From: Treponema sp.
GTDB lineage: Bacteria > Spirochaetota > Spirochaetia > Treponematales > Treponemataceae
DNA length: 64,000 bases
Direction of reading: 5' to 3'
Assembly: GCA_004554075.1 (NCBI GenBank)
Contig: SFOB01000002.1
Location: 33,642 to 97,641, forward strand
The notes under the pieces are model-generated. The model worked only from the letters and a program-made list of their open reading frames with translations, was not told the origin of the DNA and did no database searches. The position numbers were made by a program, and so were the translations under genes. This document shows, in pieces, positions 1 to 7,250 of the stretch (position 1 is the first letter of the stretch; each line of letters opens with the position of its first letter).

Positions 1-26
1 TCTGTTTCGATTGTGATATTGTACAT
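1..26 (-). CDS. Start of an unidentified gene, cut by window edge
   Basis: An ATG (complement of 24-26) preceded by GGAGG with a 6-base spacer opens a reading frame that runs off the window (MYNITIET...). It follows the next minus-strand gene by only 14 bases, so it is probably the third member of a small operon. Nothing can be said about function. Confidence 0.5.
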
Positions 27-40
27 AAGCATCCTCCAAA

Positions 41-322
41 TTAATAATCTTCATAAAATTCATCACAGATATCATCATCTTCCATCAGAAGTTCCATATC
101 TGATTTGCTGCAGGTGCCGTCCTGGAAGCGATCGTAGATGGAACTTTCGTGGCGATCTTCGTAATCATCTTCAGATTCTGAATATCTGTATTCATCATAA
201 TCGTAATCATGATAGTAATGTTTTTTGCCTCGTTTTGGTTTGTAGTTGCACATGATTATCACATACAATATCCAGAGCGGAATTAAGATTGGTAAACACA
301 TTATAAAAACTATGAATTCCAT
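41..322 (-). CDS. Small membrane-anchored protein with acidic Tyr-rich tail
   Basis: 93 aa. Residues 2-25 form one hydrophobic membrane helix; residues 27-33 are basic; the remaining 60 residues are unusually rich in Asp, Glu and Tyr (runs such as YYHDYDYDEYRYSESEDDYED). The layout suggests a type of single-pass protein with an acidic tail inside or outside the membrane. GGAGGG lies just before the ATG and the gene follows the 101 aa gene by 8 bases. I do not recognise the family. Confidence 0.6.
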   Translation of the reverse strand: MEFIVFIMCLPILIPLWILYVIIMCNYKPKRGKKHYYHDYDYDEYRYSESEDDYEDRHESSIYDRFQDGTCSKSDMELLMEDDDICDEFYEDY

Positions 323-330
323 AATCCCTC

Positions 331-636
331 CTAAGCTCCCATGCGAGCTTTGTTCTTCTTTTCAAACTCACGGTAGAAGGCATCTTCCCAGGCGTAGTTC
401 TGAGAATCAAAATCATAAAGGGCAAGATGAGTAAGATGATAGAAGCCACAATCTTTACAGTAATACTTTCTACGTGGAATTGCCTTTGAGTTACCATGAG
501 CCGATTTTGCAAATCTGCCATTGCCGACATAAACATGTCTTTTGCAACCGTTGATCACAAGCCCTGCCTCACGTTCGGTGTAGCAAATCTTTCCTGTGAA
601 AATACACATTACATAGTTTCCTTCTTCTGTCTTCAT
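331..636 (-). CDS. Small Cys/His mini-protein, putative zinc ribbon
   Basis: 101 aa with AGGAGG 5 bases before the ATG. The centre carries YYCKDCGFYHLTH (about residues 58-70), a CxxC followed by a His, with further Cys near residues 11, 18 and 31. The same signature (YHCSKCGMYHLK) occurs in the 123 aa gene at 61558-61929, so the two are distant relatives at opposite ends of the window. Zn binding is inferred from the motif; small proteins of this kind are common in phages and mobile DNA but the function is unknown. First gene of a minus-strand trio. Confidence 0.65.
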   Translation of the reverse strand: MKTEEGNYVMCIFTGKICYTEREAGLVINGCKRHVYVGNGRFAKSAHGNSKAIPRRKYYCKDCGFYHLTHLALYDFDSQNYAWEDAFYREFEKKNKARMGA

Positions 637-687
637 AACAACCTCCTGAGCCCATTGCGAGCTTTCTACCTGATATTCTACATGTCA

Positions 688-710
688 AGAGTGCCAAAAA
701 TTGACACTCT
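688..710. repeat. Imperfect palindrome AGAGTG...CACTCT
   Basis: AGAGTG (688-693) and CACTCT (705-710) enclose CAA-AAA-TTG with one mismatch on each side, giving a 23-base palindrome centred near 699 between divergent genes at 636 and 870. A related string, ATTTTTGGCACTCT, recurs at 5502-5515 upstream of the 67 aa gene. It may be an operator; no regulator can be assigned. Confidence 0.4.
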
Positions 711-803
711 CGAATTTTATTTTTCAGAGGTTATTTTTTATGAAAGCGTCAAATGAAAAGATGGAAAATTATGAAATGTGTGATATAGTATTTATAGAGA
801 GAT

Positions 804-827
804 AAATTATACAAATATGTATAATTT
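804..827. promoter_or_regulatory. Perfect inverted repeat upstream of the 541/319 aa module
   Basis: AAATTATAC (804-812) and GTATAATTT (819-827) are perfect 9-base inverted arms around a 6-base spacer, 43 bases before the ATG at 870. The right arm contains TATAAT. The symmetry and placement fit an operator over the promoter of the two-gene module; no regulator gene is adjacent. The rest of the 637-869 gap shows nothing else clear. Confidence 0.45.
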
Positions 828-869
828 ACATTATATGTATGCCTGCAATGTGGCGCTTGGTGAAAAATA

Positions 870-2495
870 ATGAATAAGTTTACAGAATTACAAGTTTCTG
901 CTCCAGTAGAAGATGAAGATTTCAAAGTAGAATATGAATTCTTCCCCCTATATGATACTGAAGATTTAGATGAACGAAGAAAAGAAATTTATAAAAACAT
1001 TTCAGATATAGATAATCAACTTGAAGAAGTAAATAAAAAACTACAAGAACTAAATACAGAAATAGATAGACTTACAAACCATGCAGACGGTTTTGATTAT
1101 GCTGCAGCTGTAATCTGTGGGTTAATTTGTGGAATAATCGATATAATATTTGTAGGAAAATGGGATTTTAAGAATGCAAAAGCCGTTAGCAATAAACAAG
1201 TAAATGAAAAAGTTATGGAATTTGCTAAAAAACAAGGCTATGAAGGTGATAGACTTGATGGTGCTGTAAATTTCCTTGAAAAAAAATTCCCTCTTCCAGG
1301 TGATGATGATTTCCATAATATTAAAGATATCGCAGGTAATGAAATTATTACTACTAAAACTCATCATCTTGATGATTTCTGTCATCATCCAACATTAATA
1401 GGTTTAATCTGTTGTGTAATTGTACAATTTACTGGCAGTTCAGTTTATTCAGATAAATTTGGAACTATGCATAAAATTCCAATAACAGTAAATGAATATG
1501 GTAATTTTGTTGGAAAAAATCCTGTTACTAAATTATTTTCAGGTATCATAAATTGGTTTTTGACTGTTGCTAAAACAATGGCTAATAGAAAGGGTCATTT
1601 AATGAGTGATATGGCTGGTAGTCATGCCAGTGCTGGTGGTGGTTCTGGTGTGCCAGGAAAATTTATGTCCTTGATGAAAGAACTTGCAGCTTTACCTTGT
1701 TTTAAGGATACACAATTTAATGAAAACTTACGTAGAGCATTTCAAAATGGGATTGGTACTGGCAAAAAGCAAGTAGATTTAGGTGCATTCAATAAACTTT
1801 TTGAAGGAGCATCTTCAAAACTTGATATGCGAACTGAAATGGCTGTTGCTCATGAATTGAAGAGACAGGCAATTCCTGTTGTAATAAATGAAGTTTTAGT
1901 AAGAGGTTTTTATTTTGTACGTCGTCTTTGTATGGAACTAAAAGAAAATGGTGACTTTTCTTCCGTAAATTGGAAAAATGTTATTCCTTTTAATAATAGA
2001 ACTATAGTTCGAATGATGACAATTGCAACAGGAACTTTCACAGCAGTAGATTTAGCAGATGCAGCAATTGAGGGGGCTATAGATTCTATTAAAGAAGGTG
2101 GCCCAGCAAATCCAACAGCTTTCTTTGGAAATATGTTATTAAGAGTAAATTTTGTTGGAGTTGGAAGATTCTGTGTTGCTGTTGTAACGGATGTTGGAAT
2201 GGGCATAAAACGAAGTATAAAAAGAAATGAAAGAATAAAAGTAATGAATGAACAATTGCATCTTACTAATGCAAAGATATTTTACAAGCAAGCTGATAAA
2301 TGGATAAGTGCACAAGATGCAAGTATTGCGATTGAATCTGTATGTGAAGAAAGTAAAAAAACAATTATTTTCTTTATAGATTCATATAAAGAAATTGAAG
2401 ATAATCTTGAAAAAATTGATACAGATCTAAAAGGAGCAGAAGTATTAAATTCTGGTTTAAGTTCAGATTTAAGCGATATCTTACAATGGGGGTAA
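870..2495 (+). CDS. Large membrane/coiled-coil protein of unknown function
   Basis: 541 aa. Residues 33-75 are a charged coiled coil (RRKEIYKNISDIDNQLEEV...). Three hydrophobic stretches follow: about 78-97 (AAAVICGLICGIIDIIFVG), about 173-193 (PTLIGLICCVIVQFTGSS) and 220-235. A Gly/Ser-rich stretch lies near 250-265, then a conserved-looking helical region (AHELKRQAIPVVINEVLVRGFYFVRR, read in parts) and a C-terminal coiled coil from about 445. No enzyme motif, signal peptide or nucleotide-binding site is visible. I recall similar unannotated proteins in gut Firmicutes, each paired with a coiled-coil gene, but cannot name a family. The start is supported by GGTGA 8 bases upstream. Codon use is visibly more AT-rich than the metabolic genes around it, consistent with transfer. 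Three bases separate it from the next gene. Confidence 0.7.
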   Translation: MNKFTELQVSAPVEDEDFKVEYEFFPLYDTEDLDERRKEIYKNISDIDNQLEEVNKKLQELNTEIDRLTNHADGFDYAAAVICGLICGIIDIIFVGKWDFKNAKAVSNKQVNEKVMEFAKKQGYEGDRLDGAVNFLEKKFPLPGDDDFHNIKDIAGNEIITTKTHHLDDFCHHPTLIGLICCVIVQFTGSSVYSDKFGTMHKIPITVNEYGNFVGKNPVTKLFSGIINWFLTVAKTMANRKGHLMSDMAGSHASAGGGSGVPGKFMSLMKELAALPCFKDTQFNENLRRAFQNGIGTGKKQVDLGAFNKLFEGASSKLDMRTEMAVAHELKRQAIPVVINEVLVRGFYFVRRLCMELKENGDFSSVNWKNVIPFNNRTIVRMMTIATGTFTAVDLADAAIEGAIDSIKEGGPANPTAFFGNMLLRVNFVGVGRFCVAVVTDVGMGIKRSIKRNERIKVMNEQLHLTNAKIFYKQADKWISAQDASIAIESVCEESKKTIIFFIDSYKEIEDNLEKIDTDLKGAEVLNSGLSSDLSDILQWG

Positions 2496-2498
2496 AAA

Positions 2499-3458
2499 AT
2501 GTTTGAAAAATTATATGGACTACAAAATGAGGTTATGGAGGAAAATATGTCAAAAAATCAATTAAATCTTATAGATATTCCAGAAAAAATATCTGAAGAA
2601 AACTTGCCTGAAATAATAGATGGGCAAGTTAATAATATTAAAGTTTTGGATAATCAAATCCAAAAAGCATTAAAAAGTGCTGGTAGTGCACGAGAAGCAG
2701 CAGAAACAGCTTCAAATATGAATGCAGGCTTTTGGCATAGAAAAGATGCTATTGAAGGATTGCAAAGTGCTGTTGCAGAAATTGGAAATGCAACAGCAGA
2801 TAATGCGGAAAGTCAAAAAATGCTTTTTGATTCCTTACAAAAAATGGCACAAGTTGAAAAAATTATATTGCAAATTGGCTGTATGTCTATTGCAATGAAT
2901 CGTTCAACAGTAAGAGAACTTGAACTCAAATTGAAAGGTGCATCTAAAGAAAAACTTTCAGAACTTGCAAAGAAGGAACTTGAATCTGTAATTAAACAAA
3001 TAAGACAACAACAAGATATTCTTGAAAAACAAGATAGACTTGAAAATAATGTTAAGACTCTACATGAGGAAGCTCAGAATCAAAAAACACGCTTGGATAA
3101 AAAAGATAGTCTTGATTTAGAACAGACAGAGAATATTCAAAAGAACAAAAAACGCCTTGATGAAAAAGATATCATTGATGCAGAGCAAACTCAACGTTTG
3201 GAGGAATTAGGAGCTTTACTTAATAATAAAGATTTAGTTGATCAAAAACAGGAAGAAGCTATAAATAAAAATGCTGAAGCAATAAAAGTTTTATTTGAAT
3301 ATACAAAACAAAAAGATTTTTTAGATAAAGAACAATCTGAGGAAATAGAAAAAATTAAAAAATCAAGTTCAACAAAAATATATATCATTACAATTATAAT
3401 TTCTTCTCTAGCATTAATTAGTAGCATAGTAAATATTATTCTTACTTTTATAAAATAA
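2499..3458 (+). CDS. Coiled-coil protein with C-terminal membrane anchor
   Basis: 319 aa. Almost the whole protein is predicted helical coiled coil. Residues 185-290 contain a degenerate repeat of about 22 residues whose core reads (R/N)-L/K-D-(K/E)-K-D-x(2)-D-x-(E/K)-Q. The last 23 residues (IYIITIIISSLALISSIVNIILT) form one membrane helix with a short tail, so it is probably tail-anchored. GGGGG before the ATG at 2499 supports that start, but a stronger GGAGG lies 5 bases before an in-frame ATG at 2547 (MSKNQ), so the shorter form may be made instead or as well. Translationally close to the 541 aa gene; the pair is likely one unit. Function unknown. Confidence 0.7.
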   Translation: MFEKLYGLQNEVMEENMSKNQLNLIDIPEKISEENLPEIIDGQVNNIKVLDNQIQKALKSAGSAREAAETASNMNAGFWHRKDAIEGLQSAVAEIGNATADNAESQKMLFDSLQKMAQVEKIILQIGCMSIAMNRSTVRELELKLKGASKEKLSELAKKELESVIKQIRQQQDILEKQDRLENNVKTLHEEAQNQKTRLDKKDSLDLEQTENIQKNKKRLDEKDIIDAEQTQRLEELGALLNNKDLVDQKQEEAINKNAEAIKVLFEYTKQKDFLDKEQSEEIEKIKKSSSTKIYIITIIISSLALISSIVNIILTFIK

Positions 3459-3551
3459 AGTTTCATGACAAAGTTTTGTATTCACCGGTGGGTTGATCCT
3501 GCCGAGATACATTACGTTTTGGGGACAGATATTATAAAAAGTGAGGTACCT

Positions 3552-3749
3552 ATGAAACCTGAAAATCTTATTACATTTGGCGCTGCATTATTTTGTGCAC
3601 TTATTTTTGGAATTGTCTGGGTAATCAGTGCATTTCTTGGTTTATACAGTGCCGGAATGTCAGGAATAGGAATCGGCGTTGGCTGCCTTGGAGTCTTTGT
3701 TCTGATTCCAGTTTATTCAAAAATCCGAAATAAATATTGGATTGATTAG
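3552..3749 (+). CDS. Small two-helix membrane protein
   Basis: 65 aa from the ATG at 3552, chosen because GAGGT lies 5 bases upstream; a longer frame opening at 3465 lacks a ribosome site. Residues 6-30 and 33-55 are hydrophobic and Gly-rich, giving a helical hairpin, and the protein ends in a basic tail (SKIRNKYWID). No family recognised. Confidence 0.55.
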   Translation: MKPENLITFGAALFCALIFGIVWVISAFLGLYSAGMSGIGIGVGCLGVFVLIPVYSKIRNKYWID

Positions 3750-3773
3750 TAAGATCTATTGCAGGAGAACAAA

Positions 3774-4328
3774 ATGATACTGTTAGTTGTAGATACACAA
3801 AAGGGATGTTTTAACGAAAATCTTTATGCTTTCGAAAGGGTAAGAAAAAACATAAAACAATTGATCGCTGTAGCAAGAGAGAACAATGTTGAGGTTGTTT
3901 ACGTTCAGCATGATGATGGTCCGGGCTCTGATCTGGATAAGGCTACAGATAATTATGAAGTATATGAAGATTTTGCACCGAGAGACGATGAAAAGCGTTT
4001 TGAAAAGAATGTGAACAGTGCTTTTCATCCAATGACCGGGCTAACAGAATATTTGCAATCTAAGGGCGAAAAGGATATCATCACAATCGGTGTTTCAACA
4101 GATTATTGTATGGATGCAACAATTAAAAGTGGATTCGAGAAAGGGTTCAACCTGTTTGTTCCTGCATATACAAACTCAACATATGATAATCCCTATTTTG
4201 ATAAGGAAACAGCCTACAAATATTTTAATGAATTCATGTGGGGCACTCGTTACGCAAAGATAATTACTGTTGATCAGGCAATCCAGCTTTTGCAATCTGA
4301 AATAAAGCCAGCCGATTTGCAAAAATAG
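3774..4328 (+). CDS. Isochorismatase-family cysteine hydrolase
   Basis: 184 aa, the usual length for this amidohydrolase family. The Asp-Lys-Cys triad is readable: Asp in LLVVDTQKG near residue 7, Lys in RFEKNVNSAF near 84, and Cys in GVSTDYCMDAT near 114. Family members hydrolyse amides such as nicotinamide, ureidoacrylate or isochorismate; the substrate cannot be read from sequence. The start at 3774 is preferred over an upstream TTG because AGGAG sits 6 bases before it. First of three closely spaced plus-strand genes. Cytoplasmic. Confidence 0.88.
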   Translation: MILLVVDTQKGCFNENLYAFERVRKNIKQLIAVARENNVEVVYVQHDDGPGSDLDKATDNYEVYEDFAPRDDEKRFEKNVNSAFHPMTGLTEYLQSKGEKDIITIGVSTDYCMDATIKSGFEKGFNLFVPAYTNSTYDNPYFDKETAYKYFNEFMWGTRYAKIITVDQAIQLLQSEIKPADLQK

Positions 4329-4352
4329 TTTTAGAATAATCGGGAAAGAAAA

Positions 4353-4763
4353 ATGAATTTTAATCCAACAGAAAAAGAAATCGATTTTATCAATCAGGCT
4401 CTCGCAAAATTCAATGATGAAAAAGTTGGCCCGGATAATCATGAGCTGCTGAATATCGTTGAATATGATGAAAACAAAAACATAATCGGCGGTATTCTCG
4501 GAGGCACATACTGGGGCTGGATGCACATTGATATTCTCTGGGTCGATGAGAACTTCAGAAAAAAGGGAATCGGTTCACAGCTATTAAAAGCCGCAGAAGA
4601 GGAAGCTCGAAAAAGAGGCTGCCATTCAGTTCATGTAGATACCATGTCCTGGCAGGCTCCAGACTTTTATAAGAAGCACGGCTACAAAATAATCAGCGAA
4701 TTAAACGATATTCCGAAAGGAAATAAAAAATTTCATTTGATAAAAGAGCTGAATAATTTATAA
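4353..4763 (+). CDS. GNAT-family N-acetyltransferase
   Basis: 136 aa single-domain GNAT. The acetyl-CoA loop reads DENFRKKGIGSQLLKAAEEEARKRG (split here: the R-K-K-G-I-G core binds the CoA pyrophosphate), followed by VHVDTMSWQAPDFYKKHGYK, the typical beta-5/alpha-4 end where the Tyr may act as general acid. Substrate unknown. It lies 24 bases after the cysteine hydrolase and just before a lipoprotein gene. One of ten GNATs in the window. Confidence 0.88.
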   Translation: MNFNPTEKEIDFINQALAKFNDEKVGPDNHELLNIVEYDENKNIIGGILGGTYWGWMHIDILWVDENFRKKGIGSQLLKAAEEEARKRGCHSVHVDTMSWQAPDFYKKHGYKIISELNDIPKGNKKFHLIKELNNL

Positions 4764-4771
4764 TTGAAAAT

Positions 4772-5485
4772 ATGAAAATGAAAAAAGTATTTCTTGCCCT
4801 CATTATGTTTCCCTTCATTCTCATTTCATGTAAAAAAGGAGAAAAAGAAATGATTTATGAAACTGATATTTATTCAATCGAATATGATGCAAAAAGTGAA
4901 AAGCTTGTTCAGTCAATGAATGAAGCCCTTTCACAGAATTTTCAGCGGATTCTTGATTTCTGGGGAATTGAGAAACTGGCTAATCATGTAAATATAAAGA
5001 TCTATTCTGAGATGGATGACTGGATAAAATTTTATGAAGAGAAATCTGGTTCAAAATATCAGGACTATGTAGTGGGCTGCGCAGACGGTCCGAATATTTA
5101 TGTGCTCGCTTTTGATGAATATAAAAAAACACAGCAGCATAAGAATGATTCTCTGGAAGATTTCCAGAAAATTGTGATCCATGAGTTTGTTCATATCTGT
5201 CATAATCAGCTTATTACTGACCCGGAAAAAACCTCTTTTATTATGGGTGAAGGACTTGCAACATATCTCGCAGGCCAGGGCTATAATCATGATATAAAAA
5301 TTGATTACCCGAAATACTCGCTATTTTCTAATGACTTATTTTCGCTTACAAATGATTTGTATTCTTTATCACAGAAAATTGTTCGTCAGCTAGTAGAAAA
5401 AGTTCCTCACGAAAAAATAATTGAATATGCACTGGACGCCACCAAACTCTATGAAGATTGGGATGAGCTGGAGATTAAAGATTAA
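4772..5485 (+). CDS. Putative lipoprotein zinc metallopeptidase
   Basis: 237 aa. A basic N-terminus and hydrophobic core end in the lipobox FILISC (Cys about residue 20), so it should be a lipid-anchored envelope protein. HEFVH near residues 138-142 is a HExxH zinc site, and GEGLATY about 18 residues later supplies the probable third ligand Glu, the arrangement of gluzincin peptidases. Overall form resembles peptidase MA-like/DUF2268-like proteins, but the exact family is uncertain. It follows the GNAT by 8 bases and is likely co-transcribed. An ATG two codons on (MKKVF) is an alternative start. Confidence 0.78.
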   Translation: MKMKKVFLALIMFPFILISCKKGEKEMIYETDIYSIEYDAKSEKLVQSMNEALSQNFQRILDFWGIEKLANHVNIKIYSEMDDWIKFYEEKSGSKYQDYVVGCADGPNIYVLAFDEYKKTQQHKNDSLEDFQKIVIHEFVHICHNQLITDPEKTSFIMGEGLATYLAGQGYNHDIKIDYPKYSLFSNDLFSLTNDLYSLSQKIVRQLVEKVPHEKIIEYALDATKLYEDWDELEIKD

Positions 5486-5533
5486 TAATTCACAGTGACG
5501 ATTTTTGGCACTCTGGGTATATATAATTAGACT

Positions 5534-5737
5534 ATGACAATTAAAGAATTTGTAAAACGCAGCATAGAGTACGATCATTACCGAAAGCGCGGCACCTGGG
5601 GCAAGTACACAGTTTATTACGTCTGGAATAAAGCCTGGGAAGGAGCCAAAATCGGCTATCCTCATTTTGCCCTGGTCGACGGCGAAAACATCCGAATCGC
5701 AAATCACAACGAGACCATGAAGATTATGGGGTTGTAA
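5534..5737 (+). CDS. Short conserved-looking protein, unknown
   Basis: 67 aa, basic and rich in aromatics (YHDHYRKRGTWGKYTVYYVW-like middle, ending GENIRIANHNETMKIMGL). No domain recognised. The AT-rich string GGGTATATATAATTAGACT directly precedes the ATG, so the message may have a very short leader; no clear Shine-Dalgarno is present. Convergent with the membrane gene at 5740. Confidence 0.5.
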   Translation: MTIKEFVKRSIEYDHYRKRGTWGKYTVYYVWNKAWEGAKIGYPHFALVDGENIRIANHNETMKIMGL

Positions 5738-5739
5738 GA

Positions 5740-6057
5740 TTAGAATCTTGCTGTGTATAAAGCAAGGGTATAAAATCCGATAAAAATATCTAAAGGGAAT
5801 GAGATTCCGACAAGAGCAATTTCATTCCCTTTCATGTTTTTACGATTAGTAACAAGAAGAAAAATCATTGCAAAAAAGAAAAATGGAATAATAAAAAGAG
5901 AAGAGACCATTTCATACTTCCATAAAAACATATCAAACAGATTATATTCCTTGTATAGCCAGTTCACTATTCTAGTATTAATAAGATCAACCAAAACAGT
6001 GAATGCCAAAATAATGTAATGCGAAATATAAAACGCTTTGATTTTTCGTTTTGTCAT
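5740..6057 (-). CDS. Small three-helix membrane protein
   Basis: 105 aa with hydrophobic segments at about 12-31, 47-71 and 79-100 and basic residues between helix 2 and 3 (TNRKNMKGNE). No functional motif. The gap from 6058 to 6172 holds only AT-rich DNA with two direct copies of ATTTTCGTAA and no gene that I can support. Confidence 0.5.
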   Translation of the reverse strand: MTKRKIKAFYISHYIILAFTVLVDLINTRIVNWLYKEYNLFDMFLWKYEMVSSLFIIPFFFFAMIFLLVTNRKNMKGNEIALVGISFPLDIFIGFYTLALYTARF

Positions 6058-6172
6058 CTGATTGCTCCAGAAATATTTTCGTAAAATTTAAAATTTTCGT
6101 AATTTTGGTATTTATTTTCGAAAAATTCGGTAGAACACGCATCGAGTCTATATTCTTGCCTTTGTCTTTCTC

Positions 6173-6397
6173 TTATTTCGAATTATTCAAAGAATCTTCT
6201 GTACTGACTGAATTATTATCGCCGGTAACTGTGATGCTTTCAGTGTCATTTGGAACAGTAATGGTTTTATTTGAGCCAGTCACTTCAACTGATTTTTCCT
6301 GAATGACGGTTGAAGCATTTTCTGGTTTTTGATTTTTGTCTTTGCAGCTGATTATCAAAAGACTTAATGCCAGAAGAAGAACAATACTTTTTTTCAT
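6173..6397 (-). CDS. Small lipoprotein
   Basis: 74 aa starting MKKSIVLLLALSLLIISC, a clear lipoprotein signal with the acylated Cys at about residue 18. The start at 6397 is chosen because GAGG lies 8 bases upstream and the signal begins there. The mature part is short, Ser/Thr/Asn-rich and shows repeated VTGSN/VTGDN-type beta turns, suggesting a surface-exposed flexible domain. Function unknown. Confidence 0.65.
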   Translation of the reverse strand: MKKSIVLLLALSLLIISCKDKNQKPENASTVIQEKSVEVTGSNKTITVPNDTESITVTGDNNSVSTEDSLNNSK

Positions 6398-6562
6398 TTT
6401 GGACCTCACATTATCAATCATTCTTTTGTATATTCGTCGTTCTTTATAAAGATTATACCTTTATTATTTTATAATTTCATGTATTTTATATTTGAATATG
6501 AGAAAATAGTTTGTGTGAGTGAGATTCTTTTCCTTGACAAATATTCTTTATCTATATAGCGT

Positions 6563-6611
6563 TACTAGAGTACAGTCTAGTAGAGTCTACTCTAGTGGAT
6601 TACACTCTAGT
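6563..6611. promoter_or_regulatory. Cluster of ACTAGAGT/ACTCTAGT repeats
   Basis: Within 49 bases there are ACTAGAGT (6563-6570), AGTCTAGT (6574-6581), ACTCTAGT (6589-6596) and ACTCTAGT (6604-6611): one 8-base unit in both orientations, with the inverted pair 6563/6589 able to form a dyad. TTGACA lies upstream at 6534-6539 with TA-rich DNA behind it, so the repeats start right after a likely promoter and end 29 bases before the ATG at 6641. Best read as a multi-site operator for the 121 aa secreted protein gene. Confidence 0.5.
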
Positions 6612-6640
6612 AAAGTTCTTACTGATTAAAGAGGTGACAA

Positions 6641-7006
6641 ATGAAAAAACTGCATGCCTTTTTCTTTATTTTACTGATTGCTTCGGGACTTGTTTTTGCC
6701 GAAGATGTAAAGGTGAAAACTGGTGATGTGTTCGGCGCATCTATGACAGATTATTTTACTCCGGTTGCCAAGGGAATCCGTGGTAGCTGGACCTGTGTTT
6801 CCAGCATCAAAAATGTTGAAAAGGATTTGTGGTGCCTCACTCTCGTCGTTGACTCCAAATCAAATCAGGTTCCAAAAACTTTTGAATACTACGTTCGCCC
6901 TGGTGATGTAATTACCGTTTGCCGCTTTCCGGATATTACAAAAGATGTTCAGTTGAAAGTAAAATCAGTAAAATGGAATGAAGCCATTTTGGAAGTGATT
7001 GAATAA
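6641..7006 (+). CDS. Exported protein of unknown function
   Basis: 121 aa with a Sec signal peptide (MKKLHAFFFILLIASGLVFA, cleavage after AFA-like site near residue 20). The mature part is about 100 residues, predicted mainly beta, with two Cys that could form a disulfide. GAGGTGAC 5-9 bases upstream supports the start. Unusually for its size it sits behind a repeat cluster (6563-6611). No family recognised. Confidence 0.65.
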   Translation: MKKLHAFFFILLIASGLVFAEDVKVKTGDVFGASMTDYFTPVAKGIRGSWTCVSSIKNVEKDLWCLTLVVDSKSNQVPKTFEYYVRPGDVITVCRFPDITKDVQLKVKSVKWNEAILEVIE

Positions 7007-7021
7007 GTGAAGGAATAATAT

Positions 7022-7234
7022 ATGGAAAAAGAAACAGAAGATCGCCTGACTGCAATCGAAATGAAACTCGCCTACATGGAAGATTTTGTAAGCCAGATTC
7101 AGAACGTTGCAGTTGATCAGGCCAAAACTATCGATAAGCTGCAGAAAGAAATAAAAATGATGTCAGACCGAATCCGCGAGATGTCCAATCAGATGGAAGG
7201 CGATATTCCAAACCGTAAGCCGCCGCATTATTAA
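7022..7234 (+). CDS. slyX: SlyX family protein
   Basis: 70 aa, matching SlyX in size, in the all-helical coiled-coil body (RLTAIEMKLAYMEDFV...) and in the diagnostic C-terminus IPNRKPPHY (family: xxRPPHY). The biochemical role of SlyX is not established; it was found next to FKBP isomerase SlyD in enterobacteria, a context absent here. It follows the exported-protein gene by 15 bases. Confidence 0.88.
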   Translation: MEKETEDRLTAIEMKLAYMEDFVSQIQNVAVDQAKTIDKLQKEIKMMSDRIREMSNQMEGDIPNRKPPHY

Positions 7235-7250
7235 TGGTAAAGAAAATAAT

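Noticed and set aside
688..710. CIRCE heat-shock element
   Set aside because: The arms GAGTG...CACTC are in the reverse order to CIRCE (TTAGCACTC-N9-GAGTGCTAA) and the spacing is wrong.
5500..5533. Sigma-54 promoter (TTGGCAC...) before the 67 aa gene
   Set aside because: The -12 GC element is missing at the required distance.
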